Origin: Cryptomeria japonica
Taxonomy: Eukaryota; Streptophyta; Pinopsida; Cupressales; Cupressaceae
Direction of reading: 5' to 3'
NCBI RefSeq assembly: GCF_030272615.1
Contig: NC_081412.1
Coordinates: 339,382,870 to 339,446,869 of the forward strand
Length of the DNA stretch: 64,000 nucleotides
The notes under the pieces were generated by a model. The model did not search any database. It was not told the DNA's origin and was given only the letters and a program-made list of their open reading frames with translations. Below, piece by piece: positions 1 through 12,470 of this stretch (positions within the stretch are counted from its first letter, which is position 1; each line of letters begins with the position of its first letter). The position numbers were made by a program, and so were the translations under genes.

Positions 1-1419
1 TCGACTCTAGAATCGGGAATTGTGTCTTGAAACCTTGTTGCGCCTCCAAACACTAATTTTTATGCTCCAAAATTGATGCTTTTGAGGCCCAACCTCTGAA
101 ATGAGGTTCTAAGAACACCATGTTTATCAAAATCATGTTTTGACACTATCAGCTTTAGAATCGGGACTTGTGTCTTGAAACCTTTTTGTGCCTTTAAACA
201 TTTATTTTGATGTTTTGAAAATGGAGCTTTCGAGCCACGCGCTCCGAAACGAGGTTCTGAGAGCACGATGTGCATCAAAATCACGTTTTGACACTACAGG
301 CTCCGGAATAGGGACTTGTGTCTTGAAAGCTTGTTGTGCCTCCAAACACCAATTTTGATGCTTCAAAACCAAATATTTTGAGGTGTAAGCTCCAAAACTA
401 GGGCTTTCGAGGCACAATTTCTAAAACAAGGTTTTAAGAGCACAATATGCATCGAAATCAAATTTTGATGCTACTGACTCTAGAATCGGGCCTTGTATCT
501 TGAAACCTTGATGTGCCTCAAAACACTGATTTTGATGCTCCGATACCGGGGCTTTCAAGGTACAAGCTTCGAAATGAGGTTCTAAGAGCACGATGTGTGC
601 CAAAATCAGATTTTGATGCTATTGACTCTAGAATCGAGACTTGCATCTTGAAACCTTGTTGCGCCTCCAAACATTGATTTTGATGCTCCAAAACTGGGTC
701 TTTCAAGGCACAAGCTCTTAAATAAGCTTCTAAGAGAATGATGTGCATCAAAATCAAATTTTGACACTACAGGCTCCCGTATAGGGACTTGCTTCTTGAA
801 ACCTTGTTGTTCCTCCAAACACTAATTTTGATGTTTCAAAATCAGGGCTTTCAGAGCACAAGCTCCACAAACGAGGTTCTAAGAGTACGATGTGCATCAA
901 AATCATGTTTTGACACTACCGGTTCCAAAATCGCGACTTCCATCTTGCAACCTTGTACCTCCAAACACCAATTTTGATGCTCCAAAACTGGGGCTTTCGA
1001 GGCACAAGCTCCTAAACAAGGTTCTAAGACCACAATGTGCTTCAAAATCGCATTTTGACAATACCAGCTCTAGAATCAGGACATGCATCTTGAAACCTAG
1101 TTGTGCCTCCAAACACCAATTTTGATGCTCTGAAACCGGGGCTATCGAGGTGCAAGCTCTAAAACAAGGTTCTAAGAGAACGATGTGCATCAAAATTGAA
1201 TTTTGATGCTACCAGCATGGGAATCGGGACTTGCATCTTGAAACATTGTTGTGCCTCCAAACATTGATTTTGATGTTCCAAAATCAGGGCTTTCAAAGCA
1301 CAAGCTCTGAAATGAGGTTCTAAGAGCACGATGTATATAAAAATTGCGTTTTGACGCTACCAACTCTGGAATCGGGAATTGTGTGTTGAAACCTTATTGT
1401 GCCTCCAAACACTAATTTT

Positions 1420-2809
1420 TATGCTCCAAAAATGAGGCTTTTGAGGCACAACCTCCGAAATGAGGTTCTAAGAACACCATGTTTATCAAAATCGTGTTTT
1501 GATGCTATCGGCTTGAGAATCAAAACTTGTGTCTTGAAACCTTGTTTTGCCTTTAAACATTGATTTTGATGTTTTGAAACTAGAGCTTTCAAGCCACGTG
1601 CTCCGAAATGAGGTCCTGAGAGCACGATGTGCATCAAAATCACGTTTTGACACTATAGGCTCCGGAATAGGGACTTGCATCTTGAAAGCTTGTTGTGCTT
1701 CCAAACACCAATTTTGATGCTTCAAAACCAAAGATTTTGAGGCGTAAGCTCCAAAACAAGGTTCTACCTGAATTTTGATGCTCCAAAACTGGGGCTTTTG
1801 AGGCACAATTTCTAAAACAAGGTTCTAAGAGCACAATGTGCATCGAAATTGAATTTTGATGCTACTGGCTCTATAATTGGGGCTTGCATGTTGAAACCTT
1901 ATTGTGCCTCAAAACACTAATTTTGATGCTCCGAAACTGGGGCTTTCAAAGCACAAGCTTCGGAATGAGGTTCTAAGAGGACGATGTGCGCCAAAATCAG
2001 ATTTTGACGCTATTGACTCTAGAATCAGGACTTGCATCTTCAAACCTTGTTGTGCCTACAAACATTGATTTTGATGCTCCAAAAATGGGTCTTTCAAGGC
2101 CCGAGCTTGGAAATGAGCTTCTAAGAGAACGATGTGCGTCAAAATTGAATTTTAATGCCACAGGCTCCGGAATAGGGACTTGCTTCTTTAAGCCTTGTTG
2201 TGCCTCCAAACACTGATTTTGATGTTTCAAAATTGGGGCTTTTGAGGCACAAGCTCCTCAAACGAGGTTCTAAGAGCACAATGTGCGTCAAAATCATGTT
2301 TTGACCTACCGGCTCCGAAATCACGACTTCCGTCTTGCAACCTTATGCCTCCAAACACCAATTTTGATGCTCCAAAACTAGGGCTTTCGAGACACAAGCT
2401 CCTAAACAAGGTTCTAAGAGCATAGTGTGCTTCAAAACCGCATTTTGACACTACCTGCTCTGGAATCGGGACTTGCCTCTTGAAACCTTGTTGTGCCTCC
2501 AAACACCAATTTTGATGCTCTAAAACTGGGGCTTTTGAGGTGCAAGCTCGAAAACAAGGTTCTAAGAGAACGATGTGCATCAAAATTGAATTTTGATGCT
2601 ACCAGCACGGGAATCGGGACTTGCATCTTGAAACCTTGTTGTGCCTCCAAACATTGATTTTGATGTTCCAAAATCAGGGCTTTCAAGGCACAAGCTCCGA
2701 AATGAGGTTCTAAGAGCACGATGTATATCAAAATTGCATTTTAATGCTACCGACTCTGGAATCAAGAATTGTGTCTTGAAACCTTGTTTTGCCTCCAAAC
2801 ACTAATTTT
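1420..2809. repeat. Representative complete HOR unit (1,390 bp, nine monomers)
   Basis: This unit runs from one tatgctcc landmark to the next. Monomer cores in order carry: gtgtcttg..gcctttaaac; gcatcttgaaagcttg; a cctcaaaac type; a plain type; a cttcttg type (lower spacing variant here); cttccgtcttgcaacc; two further plain types; and gggaattgtgtcttg. The interval between the second and third types is about 60 bp longer than the others because it holds an extra partial monomer (ctccaaaacaaggttctacc, then a second tttgatgctccaaaac). Nine times 147 plus about 60 gives the observed period. Confidence 0.85.
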
Positions 2810-3253
2810 TATGCTCCCAAAATGAGGCTTTTGAGGCACAACCTCCGAAATGAGGTTCTAAGAACACCATGTTTATCAAAATCGTGTTTTGACGCTATCG
2901 GCTTGAGAATCGGAACTTGTGTATTGAAACCTTGTTGTTCCTTTAAATATTGATTTTGATGTTTTGAAACTGGAGCTTTCGAGCCACGCACTTCGAAACG
3001 AGGTTTTGAGAGCACGATGTGCATCAAAATCATGTTTTGACACTACAGGCTCCAGAATAGGGATTTCCGTCTTGAAAGCTTGTTGTGCCTCCAAACACCA
3101 ATTTTGATGCTTCAAAACCAAATATTTTGAGGCGTAAGCTCCAAAACAAGGTTCTACCTTGATTTTGATGCTCCAAAACTAAGGCTTTCGAGGCACAATT
3201 TCTAAAACAAGGTTCTAAGAGCACAATGTGCATCAAAAATGAATTTTGATGCT

Positions 3254-3258
3254 ACTGG
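3254..3258. other. Left TSD of the Gypsy element (actgg; right copy actag at 24022-24026)
   Basis: Five bases immediately before the 5' LTR read actgg, and five immediately after the 3' LTR read actag. The intact satellite in other units reads gctactggctctagaatc here, so this is a 5-bp duplication with one later change. Confidence 0.85.
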
Positions 3259-4391
3259 TGTAATACCCTAAAAATGGTCATCTAAACCATGGGCCCCTAA
3301 TCTCGACAACATCACCAAGGTCCTAACCAAAGGCAATTAAATCAATCTTGAGCACATAATTAATTCTCCACTTACCAAATGTCACATGGCAAAGTCAATT
3401 ACTCAATATTAATTAAATATTTATTTAATTAATTGAATCATTCCAAGAATATCATTTTGATCTATTTAATTTATTAAATATCCTAGCATATTTAATTAAT
3501 TAATAAATTTGCGATTTAATTATGCAAAAGAGGAATTAATTTATTACAAAAGAGGAATTAATTACAAAGCAAGAGTTGAATTGAGAGAAATTAAACTTGA
3601 GATATTATTTCTTTTTCTAAATTTAGAAATTGAAATTAGAAAAGCAATTAATTGAATTATTAATTATTCTCTTAAATTAGAACTCAAAGCTTTTCAGAAA
3701 AAGAAGTTCAATTGCATTGAAAAGACTCTTTTCTTGAATAAATCAAAGAATTATCTATTTTTATCACAAGTGCATGGAATATAATTAAATCTTATTTTCC
3801 AATGCAACTTGAACTTCTTATTTAAATGCATTTCAATTAAACTATAATTAGAATCTATCTCAAGGTTAACTGAACCTGATTTCTCAATTATTTTCAATTA
3901 ATCCTAAATTGAGCTTTTTCATCATCTCTCTTGTGAATTCTCTATAAATTCAGCCTTCAGCTCTCATTCAAAACACCCCAGAGATTTTTGAGAATATGCT
4001 TGGAGATTTATTATTATGTTGATTTTTCTCTGGAGTCATTGAATATATTGTGCTTGTTTTTTTATTATTTCCATATTTAGTTTTATTCATTATTGCTTGA
4101 ATCCATATTGCTTGAATTTGATATTGCTTGAATCTTTCATCCATCTTGCATCCATTTAGCTTAATATCATGCTCATATAGATTAAATCCTTCATCTTGGT
4201 GTAGTCTAGTCACTGTTATTGGTTATAAAAATTTGAGAGCAATCTTATGCTCGCATCTTTTAGAAGGCAATTGGTCGATTTGTTATGGTTTTATTATTCA
4301 TGCTTATATCTATCTAACCATACATGTAATGACTTAATTGAAGTGTTGTGTCTTGTAGATACAGATCCTTAGTCACTTTTTCACACACACA
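3259..4391 (+). repeat. Gypsy 5' LTR (1,133 bp)
   Basis: It begins tgtaataccctaaaaatgg and ends cacacacaca. It pairs with 22915-24021 along its whole length. A 22-bp tandem duplication of aaaagaggaattaat plus flank (about 3525-3560) occurs in this copy only and explains most of the 26-bp length difference. The sequence is very AT-rich (repeated ttaattaa). Confidence 0.95.
3943..3948 (+). promoter_or_regulatory. TATA box of the Gypsy 5' LTR
   Basis: TATAAA in the context gaattctctataaattcag is conserved in the 3' LTR at 23578-23583. It lies about 450 bp before the LTR end, a plausible U3/R boundary. This is inferred from motif and conservation. Confidence 0.6.
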
Positions 4392-4395
4392 TCTT

Positions 4396-4413
4396 TGGCA
4401 CCCACCGTGGGGC
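4396..4413 (+). other. Primer-binding site of the Gypsy element
   Basis: TGGCACCCACCGTGGGGC begins four bases after the 5' LTR. It starts with the TGG expected to pair with a tRNA CCA 3' end and resembles post-LTR sites of other plant Gypsy elements. I cannot name the tRNA with confidence. Confidence 0.7.
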
Positions 4414-6495
4414 TGAAGACTACATTTTTTCGACCTTTTTATTTTTGTTATTTTTTCAGGTTTTTGACTTTTTGGATTTTCAGTCATACAGCCTCTGCGT
4501 CATCTCGTACAATAATTTTCACAGGCTGAAACGACAAACTACAGGTGTCATACGATTAGGAATCTTGTATCATACGAGAAGGGATCCTGTATTGTACGAG
4601 CTTAAACTCTGTTGTACGATTCTGTATTTTTTTTGGTTAAAAAGCAAAAAATAGCAAATTTCATGATTTTTGGTTTTCTGATTTAAATTGATTATTCTGA
4701 CGACTAACCCTGAATTGTCTTTTGTCTGTCTGAGAAATTTTCACAGCCTGATCAGTTTTTTGCATAACATTTGTCAAAGAATATGCTTGTCGCACAAAGA
4801 CAATATGACTACTAATTCGTTGTCTTTGCAAGTTGCCTGAGAAGAATCAACTAAACATCGTGTATTCTTTAAATTCATTTTGTAGGCACCTAACTTGCTA
4901 TCTGGTTAATGAACAAATCTGTCTTTCCTGTTTTAGAAAATTCTGAGAGGTAGGAGAGTATGCTCTTGTCTTCTTCAAGACAATCAGAAATCCAGACCCT
5001 TGAGGTGTTTTCTGTGTTTGAGATTTGTACATCTTTAGCAGGCCTGCCCTCGCGGGGAGCTTAAAAACTCTTAAGGCCTTTACGGCTGGTGTGAGGGGAA
5101 CAACCTAAGTGGGAATGGCTAAACACCAAGTACTCCAACCCACTATAAAATAAACGTGATTTGATGAAGATCAAGTCAATGACAATGCTCAGGAATAGCT
5201 CTCCTCAGTACCTTCGGGTATATTGAACCTTGGTTTTCAAGGCTGGGAGACCTCTTAATTGAGTTTATATATCGACACGCTAAACGGAACCCTTAATAGA
5301 TCCAATTAAAATTAGAAGCTACCCGGTTCACCTCTGAAAGGGAGATAATCTTTGTGCAAGAGAGATAGTAACTCTCCCAAGATACTTGTCATTTCATGCC
5401 CCCATTAGCGTTTGGAGTCGGATAATATGGCGTTGAGAATCCATTACATGAGACTTAGCGAACGTATTCTGAATAGCTATTGGGTGTGTACCTGAGTCTA
5501 CAAGCTAAGGTTTTCTTTCCTCACCAAATTCCGTAGGGCTTGCATGCTGTGATTGGGGTTACTATTCATACTATGTGTTTTCTGTGTTTTCATCCTTGAA
5601 ACAAAAAAACTTAAATACCAAAATTGGAGAAAATAAGAAACAAGCTCAGTGATCAAAAACTCTATCCATGTCAAAACTAGTCTATCTTAAGTCAAAATTC
5701 TATCCAAAACTAGTCTATCCGGGTCAAAAATCAGTCCATCTCAGAATTGGTCATACTCAGTTGTCATACTCAGCTATCAAAAAACTCATAATTTTAGTCT
5801 CTGCCCTGTGAATAGTCGTACGAACCTGATCATTTATCGTCCTGCATCACATCCCGTGTCATACGAGTCTGCTAATTTTTAGTCCTGCAGCATATCCTCT
5901 GTCATACGAAATAAGAAGTCTGTCATCGTGAGTTAAATCCCATGTTGTATGAAATAGAACTGTACTGAATCCTTTATCATTCGGGACATACCCATTTGTC
6001 GTACGGTACTAGGCAGCAACTCGTACAAAACAGAACCTGGAACTATTATATTATCGTCTGGCTCAGAAAATCTTGTCATACGAATCTCTGGTTTTGTCAG
6101 TATAGAGCAATCAAACTTGTCTAAAATAGTCTACAGTGAATATAATACTGGTTATCATAATCCTAAGCATAAACAGATCAAGATATTGTACCTCTGCCAT
6201 TTGTGTTGCACGATTTGGTCAATCATCTTTCAGCTAGTTCAATCAACTACCTATCAAACTTAAGTCACTTAGATATTGTCTTACACAGGATAGATCATTC
6301 CTTAAACCAGACCAAATCTTAGTCACTACTCAAGAATCAATTTAGATAAACGTCTTATACAAGATAGATCTTTCCTGAAACCAGACTAAATCTCAGTTGT
6401 TTCTCTCAAACAAATACGTTAACCGAACAACTAGCTCTGAAATTGATCTTGACCTCTGTCTCACAAATAGCTTTAGGTCACACTAATCCATAAAA
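4414..6495 (+). other. Untranslated leader of the Gypsy element
   Basis: Two kilobases without a usable frame separate the primer site from gag. Two clusters of short (t)cgtacga / catacga motifs occur, at about 4500-4625 (five) and 5815-6100 (six or more). Between them lies a less AT-rich block (about 5040-5560) that looks structured rather than coding. Such long leaders are common in Tat-lineage elements. Confidence 0.75.
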
Positions 6496-8125
6496 ATGCC
6501 TATTCAAACCAGGAGTTCTCGTAAGAAAGAAGCCAAAGGCAAAGGACAAACCTTCACATATCAAGATAACCCATATTACATGGAGGACCCGTTCACTTAC
6601 AAACCTTCGTCATCGAGGGTACCAATTTTTGATGAACCTGAATCTCCCACTATATATGAGACGGGACACAACGACAAGAACAAGGACAACCTTAGCATTC
6701 ACGAAACTGATAATAATTCCTCATCAAGTGAAGATGAAGAAGGCACTGAACCTCCAGAAAAAGATATTCTTGACTGTCAAAAGGACAAAGACTTTAGAAA
6801 AATGATGAAAGCTATCTTGGCTAGAGAGAAGGAAGACTATTTCTTACAATTAGAAAAACAAGGTACCAAACTTCCTACTGGATATGATGTTCAGACACTC
6901 GTTACTAAAAAGTAAGAGTCACCTATACTCGCAGTGAACAGATGATTACAAGCCTTACAGATGGACCTCACGGAACTGAAAAATATGGATAAGTCCCCAA
7001 AACATACTCTCTCGAGACAATATGCCCCTTTCCATTTGACAAAAATATATACATGCCTCCATTTCCTCCACGAGTTGAGATCCCAAAATTTGACAAATAT
7101 GATGGTACCTTAGATCCTCAAGATCATGTCAGAGAGTTTTGTGTTTCCTATATGGAGTTCATGCATGATCAAACATATCTCATGCGCCTTTTCCCGAGGA
7201 GTTTGGGAGGACAAGCCATGGAATGGTTCTCAAGTCTACCTAAAGGAATAAAAATGTTTGAAGAGCTAATCCAGCTATTTTTACAATAATACTCATACAA
7301 CATTCAACATCATGTGACTATGATCGATCTTTGCAATACTAAACAGAAAATAGGGGAACCTTTTCTCACTTTCCTCCAATGTTGGAGAAAGATGTTCTCT
7401 AGGTATCCATGACCTATCCCGGACTCTGAGAAAATGGATATATTTGTCAACAACTTGGTCCTAGAATTGAAATATAGTATCCAAATGCAAGTACACCCAT
7501 CATTTAACAAAATGGTAGATAATTCCATTTGAATGGAAGATGTGCTCATAAAGAAGGGGGATATCTCACCTTGGAAAGAAACACAACCAGGATCTAGCTC
7601 TAAAGAGAAGAACAAATATTGGAAATTTGGCAAAGACAACAACAAGAATGTTGTCAATGATGGAGTAGTAGACACTATTAAAACCAACTCAAATCCCACA
7701 ATATTCAACTTGGCTAGTGGCACACAAGCACTCAAAGCTGCTAAAGCTGCAACAGAAAACCCTTCGAAGAAAACAAAAGAGTGGTTCAAAGAGAAACCTT
7801 GGCTCTCCAAACCTAAGCGTGATTTCACTCCTCTCAAAGAATCATATGAATCCACTTTCAAAACTCTATTGGCAAACAACCTGATAACACTACCAGATAA
7901 TTCCAGACCATATGATCCAGAAGTCAAACCAAGATGGTGGAGAGAAAATGAATACTGTGACTTCCATCGAAATAAAGGTCATAATATAAACTATTGCATG
8001 AAGCTCAAACATGAGATTCAAGATCTCATAGATGCTGGTAAAATCCCGATCATAAAGCATTTAAAGACCCTTTACCTGCTAACGAACAAGGTGATTCCTC
8101 AAAGACCAAAGGCGGTGCCAAAGTA
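6496..8125 (+). pseudogene. gag: gag of the Tat-lineage Gypsy element (frameshifted)
   Basis: The likely start is the ATG at 6496 (MPIQTRSSRKK), giving an acidic N-terminal region that stops at 6915. Coding resumes in another frame at about 7053 with the capsid-type gag domain; PRVEIPKFDKYDGTLDPQDH and a GGQAMEWFSSLP motif are visible. Stops interrupt it at about 7287, 7411 and 7530. Near the end is a zinc-knuckle-like segment (CDFHRNKGHNINYC, about 7956-8000) followed by LKHEIQDLIDAGKI, the arrangement typical of Tat gag rather than the classical CCHC box. Product role (family knowledge): capsid and RNA packaging. This copy cannot make it whole. Confidence 0.9.
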
Positions 8126-9193
8126 AACTATACTTATACCAGCAATGACAATGTCATTAACATGATTGAGCCTTCCCAATCAGAATATTGCAATGTGATT
8201 ATAGTCCAAGATAAACCAAATGAATCATGATATGCAAGAGGTCTGACCCGTTCTCAAAAGAAAGTCACCCTTCAAGGAGCTAGTTCTTCCAACCCAGCTC
8301 AAGCAACATCAGACTTACCAGCACCATCAAACAAACAAAAAGAATCAACCTTGGATAAATTTAAAAGGCTAACTTCAACATCATCCTCTGGATATAGCGT
8401 TGTTGAACAATTGAAAAGGACAAATGCTCAAATCTCAATATTTGAATTGCTAAAAATCTCTGCTGCTCACAAAGAGATCCTAGACAAAGCATTGCTCACC
8501 ACTAACATTCCAAAGGATTTAGACATTGATCGGTTCCAGTTTATGGTGGGCCATCTAACCTCACCTCACTATCTGACCTTCTCTGAAGAAGATGACAACT
8601 CACTAAATCATCCACATAACCAGCCATTGCATATTGAAGCCATGATCCATAAACACAAAGTCAAACGTGTTTTGATAGATGGAGGCGTGGGGTTGAATAT
8701 ATGTACTTATAGTCTGCTTACACAACTAGGATTCTTTGAAAATGTCATTGATCCCACCAAGAAAATAACAATTAAAGCCTATGATGAAGAAGAAAGGACC
8801 TCTAAAGGTATGGCATCATTACCAAGCAGAGTGGGACCTGTAGAAAGTGATGTCCTTTTCCAGGTACTTGATCTTCCTTTGTCATCCAATATCTTACAGG
8901 GCAGGTCGTGGATTCATGAGATGAAAGCAATTCCATCAACATACCATCAATGCTTAAAATTCCCTTACAATGGAGTTGAATTCAGTATTCCTGCTGATAC
9001 AAATATCATCTGTAATGCATTGATAAAAGGTGTTGATACCTTTGTGCCTCATAATAGGGTAGCCCCTACAAATCAAAATCTAGAAACACTGATGAAAGAC
9101 TTAGAAAAGAGATCAAAGATTACAAATATCGGCATGGATGGCTACAAGATAGAACCGGTACTTTCATTAGTCTCTCTCCCTCCATCACCAAAA
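8126..9193 (+). pseudogene. Aspartic protease region of Gypsy pol
   Basis: The main open stretch (8351-9193) contains the retropepsin core VLIDGGVGLNIC with the catalytic Asp codon at 8678-8680, and downstream ILQGRSWIHEMKAIPSTYHQ, matching the usual LGRPWIH..AVPST..HQ block of Tat elements. The DGG/V form replaces the common DGG/S. A stop (tga at 8228) and a frame change separate it from gag. The protease would process the polyprotein. It is inferred inactive because the surrounding polyprotein is broken, although the catalytic Asp is present. Confidence 0.85.
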
Positions 9194-10150
9194 TAGTTGG
9201 GCAAATCATTAGAGGCTATGAGAACACAAACTTCAACTCCTAATGTCATATACGATGGTCTTTTTGTACAGTCTTCTACCTCCCTAGCAGATGAAATAGA
9301 AGAGGATGCAGTTCTTAACTAGCTTTTCAAGGAAGATAGTCAAAATGAGGAAGTACGACATTGTGAGATTTCCCCAATCCAATATGGTCCTGGTTACAAA
9401 ATGATTCAGCGCATGGGATATTCAGGTACTGGTCCTCTGGGCAAATATAAAGAGGGTATTATTGAACCAATTCGGCTGCAAACCAAATCTACAAATGATA
9501 AAGCTGGATTGGGATACACTCCGGGAAAAACATCATATCAAAATCATGCTTCTAAGACTAAATGGAAGAAAAAGAAACTACCTTTAACATTGCAAGAAGT
9601 AAACACTCAACAACAGGTTCAAGACAACTATGAAATAAAACAAGAGGAACCAACAATCAATAGAAAAGAAACAACCAGTGCTCAAGTTCCAATGGTATCA
9701 TCTACAAGACTACCAAAAGTAGAGGTCCTAGAAGATATGAAAGAAGTAGAAAGGTTCAGGGAAATGTTTACACCGCTGAAAATTACAGTCACATACACTG
9801 GTAGACAACAGGTGGAAGATTCAGAGACTGACTCAAATGAGTATGAATGGGGTCCAGATCACCTCTCAAATACATCCACTACAGAAACTTCAGAAGAGTC
9901 TACTAGTACCACAAATGATACTCAAGAGTTGATGCGCATAAAACTAGAAAAGGAAATACAAGAAATCAGACAAAAGAGACAAGCCAACTATGAACAAGCG
10001 TTGACAGAAGGAAGAATATCAGAAAGCTTTTCATCTATGTATCCCTATACTAAGACAGAACAAATCGGGTATAGCACTACACAAGAAGAGTTGGAATCTA
10101 TAGAACAAGAACCAGTCATCAGTCCAGAAGAAGCTGAATGGATTAGATGA
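9194..10150 (+). pseudogene. G-patch domain and acidic linker of Gypsy pol
   Basis: The frame at 9401-10150 opens with IQRMGYSGTGPLGKYKEGI followed by a further conserved GLGYTP, the glycine pattern of a G-patch. The rest is a hydrophilic Glu/Ser/Thr-rich linker. In other retroelements a G-patch next to the protease has been linked to nucleic-acid binding or RT activity; here only the sequence match is seen. Stops at 9194-9196 and 9320-9322 separate it from the protease. Confidence 0.75.
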
Positions 10151-11222
10151 CAACAAATTATAGAAACAGTAAGATCATGTCAATAGGTATGTCAGATACA
10201 AATGACAAGTGAGTCGGAGCTTGAAGGAACTTGCAGCATTAAAGATGTTGGTGTTGATACCATACATATACTCACTAAATCACTTGAAGAAGACTCAGAA
10301 AATTCATCCGATGACTCTGATGACTCTGACAACAGTCCTATTCAAGACAATACTACTTAGCATCAAATTTTGAATCATCTGATGCAAACAATGAAAATCT
10401 ATCTACTGATCTTATCACTGTCGAACCACGAAATGAAGTCCAATCTGACATAGAAAATGACGCTATAAGTTTGTTTATTGGATCAGGTCTACTCAATATT
10501 AACATGAACTTTAATGATCATAATCGCACTCTTCCTGGTCTCGAGACACTTATGCAAGGTGTCCTTCTAGAACTCAACTTTTCAATCCGCAGCTGTGATG
10601 ACAATACTGTGAACGCTCTCAAACCGACCCAAAATTTATCATTAGTACATCCGGAACTGATTGACTATATGCTACAAAACCAGCCAATGAATATACCTAA
10701 TTTTGCCAATGATTATACATTAGCCTATTATCTCAATGCAGTTGAACCTATGGACTCTTTCACCAGTGAACAGAGTGAAAACATGACTAAAGCGGATATC
10801 AAGTATCTTAGTCACAAAAACAAGAAAAATAAAAATAAAAGATCTGATGGCGAAAACCACATTATGGCGGTGTCAAAATCAAAAAAAGAGAAAATAAAGG
10901 ACATATCTAAGGGTGAAAAACTCTCTGAGGTGCCTGAAGGTGAGATACTTGATATACTGCCAAGTCATTTCCAGGAGAGGTCTTCCATATTGATCGAGCC
11001 AACTCAGCCAGTAAACATTAAGATTCAAGAGACACCACACATCATTCATGTAGCTCAATCCCTATCAGCAGAGGAATTGAAGGATTTCACTTAGCTATTC
11101 TCAAAAAAGAAAATAAACTTTGCATGGATGTACTCCTATATGCCAAGCTTGGATCCTGATCTCATTATGTACCACCTTTCAATCACACTAGGAGTAAAAC
11201 CAGTTAAGAAAAACTTCGTAAG
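10151..11222 (+). pseudogene. Linker between G-patch and RT of Gypsy pol
   Basis: An open stretch at 10471-11094 (about 207 codons) has no recognised domain. It is hydrophilic with a Lys-rich segment (HKNKKNKNKRSDGE). From about 11100 the sequence shows the usual pre-RT motif (FAWMYSYMPSLDPDLIMYHL, then GVKPVKKNF), so it belongs to the polyprotein. Frame changes occur on both sides. Confidence 0.7.
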
Positions 11223-11960
11223 ATGCACCCGCATGTAGCACTATTAGTCAAGGCTGAACTAGAGAAACTGCTCAAAGTTGGATTCATCAGAGCTATAGAT
11301 TATGCCAAATGGATTTCAAACATAGTACCTGTGTCAAAGGCAAACAAATCTATCAGAGTTTGCACATACTTCAGAGATCTCAACAAAGTGTGTCCAAAGA
11401 ACGACTTTCCATTACCAAACATTGACATGATAGTCGACATGACTGCTGGGTATGAAATGTACTTACTAATGGACGGATTTTTCGGCTATAATCAGATTAA
11501 AATTTCTCCTGGAGATCAAGAAAAGACAGCTTTCACCTGTGCATGGGGAACCTTTTGCTAGAACGTCATGCCATTTGGGCTAAAGAATGCATGAGCAACC
11601 TATCAAAGAGCAGTCACTACCATTTTTCATGACATGATGCACAAGAATATGGAAGATTATGTTGGTGATACTTTAGTGAATAATCTGAAGAGATCAACAC
11701 ATATTCAAGAGCTAGGTCCTATACTAGACAGAATGGAAAAGTTCAAACTCCGATTAAATCCAAAAAAGTGTGCATTTGGAGTGACATCTGGTAAACTACT
11801 TGGCTACATCATTTCAAAGAAGGGAATCGAGGTTGATCCTGAGAAGGTCCAAGCCATAATGCAAATGTCACCTCTGAAGAACATCAATCAAATGAGAAGT
11901 CTACAGGGATGTCTCCAATCCATTAGATGATTCATTTCTCAGCTAGCAGACAAAGCTCAA
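11223..11960 (+). pseudogene. Reverse transcriptase of the Tat Gypsy element, catalytic motif YVGD
   Basis: RT blocks appear in order: AKWISNIVPVSKANKSIRVC, YFRDLNKVCPKNDFPLPNID, YLLMDGFFGYNQIKI, TAFTCAWGTFC, stop, NVMPFGLKNA, stop, ATYQRAV, and ScGKLLGYIIS-type sequence. The expected YVDD metal-binding motif reads YVGD at 11658-11669, losing one catalytic Asp. Stops occur near 11559, 11592 and 11928. The enzyme would copy element RNA into cDNA. This copy is dead by both stops and active-site loss. Confidence 0.93.
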
Positions 11961-12470
11961 CCTTTCACAAAGGTATTGAGGAAAGGAATAATATACAACT
12001 GGGATCAGGAATGTGAACAACATATTCAGCAGATCAAAGATTACATGTTGAATCCACTAATATTAATGCCACCTATTCAGGGTAAACCATTGATATTATA
12101 CATTTTAGCACGGATTCATCACTGGGGACACTTTTGGCACAACAAGATGACAATAAAAAGGAACGAGCTATCTATTACATCACCAAGACATTGGTGTCTT
12201 ATGAAATGAACTACACTATGATAGAAAAAGCATGCTTGGCGTTAGTCTTTGCATCACAAAAACTGAGACACTACATGCTAGCACATTCAGTCAAGCTGGT
12301 GGCTAAAATTGATCCACTCAAATATCTTCTTAGCAAAGCAACACTCACCAGAAGATTGGCAAAATGGGTCATGATCCTTACAGAGTTTGATATTGAATAT
12401 GTGGAATGCAAAGCCATAAAAGGACAGGTAATTATTGATCAACTTGTTGAAGCTTCGATTGAAGACTCTC
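11961..12470 (+). pseudogene. RNase H (first) of the Tat Gypsy element
   Basis: The connection/RNase H region reads GIIYNWDQECEQHIQQIKDY, then after a frameshift at about 12110-12135 AQQDDNKKERAIYYITKTL, YTMIEKACLALVFASQKLRH and AKWVMILTEFDIEYV. This is the standard Gypsy RNase H. The frameshift falls just before the AQQ..ER.IYY block. Confidence 0.88.

Larger units (their letters stand above)
1..3258. repeat. Satellite array, block A (147-bp monomers in a 9-mer HOR)
   Basis: Tandem monomers of about 147 bp run from the first base. Each carries the landmarks cttgaaaccttgttgtgcc, tttgatgctccaaaa, aggcacaagctcc and aggttctaagagcac. Monomer types differ by diagnostic variants, for example gaattgtgtcttg, cttgaaagcttg and cttccatcttgcaacc, and recur in fixed order. 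The landmark tatgctcc(aaaaatgagg) lies at 61, 1420 and 2810, giving periods of 1,359 and 1,390 bp. The block ends in monomer type 2/3 where the Gypsy LTR begins. It is not coding: both strands hold only short overlapping frames. Confidence 0.97.

Noticed and set aside
1-3258. Many 60-120-codon minus-strand frames with repeated EHQNQCLEAQQGF-like peptides in the satellite (also blocks B and C)
   Set aside because: The monomer length (147 = 3 x 49) and its low stop density keep two minus frames open by arithmetic. The peptides repeat with every monomer, start codons are arbitrary and no gene signals accompany them.
7310-7927. 205-codon minus-strand frame over gag
   Set aside because: It is the shadow of the gag coding strand; the plus strand has clear gag motifs.
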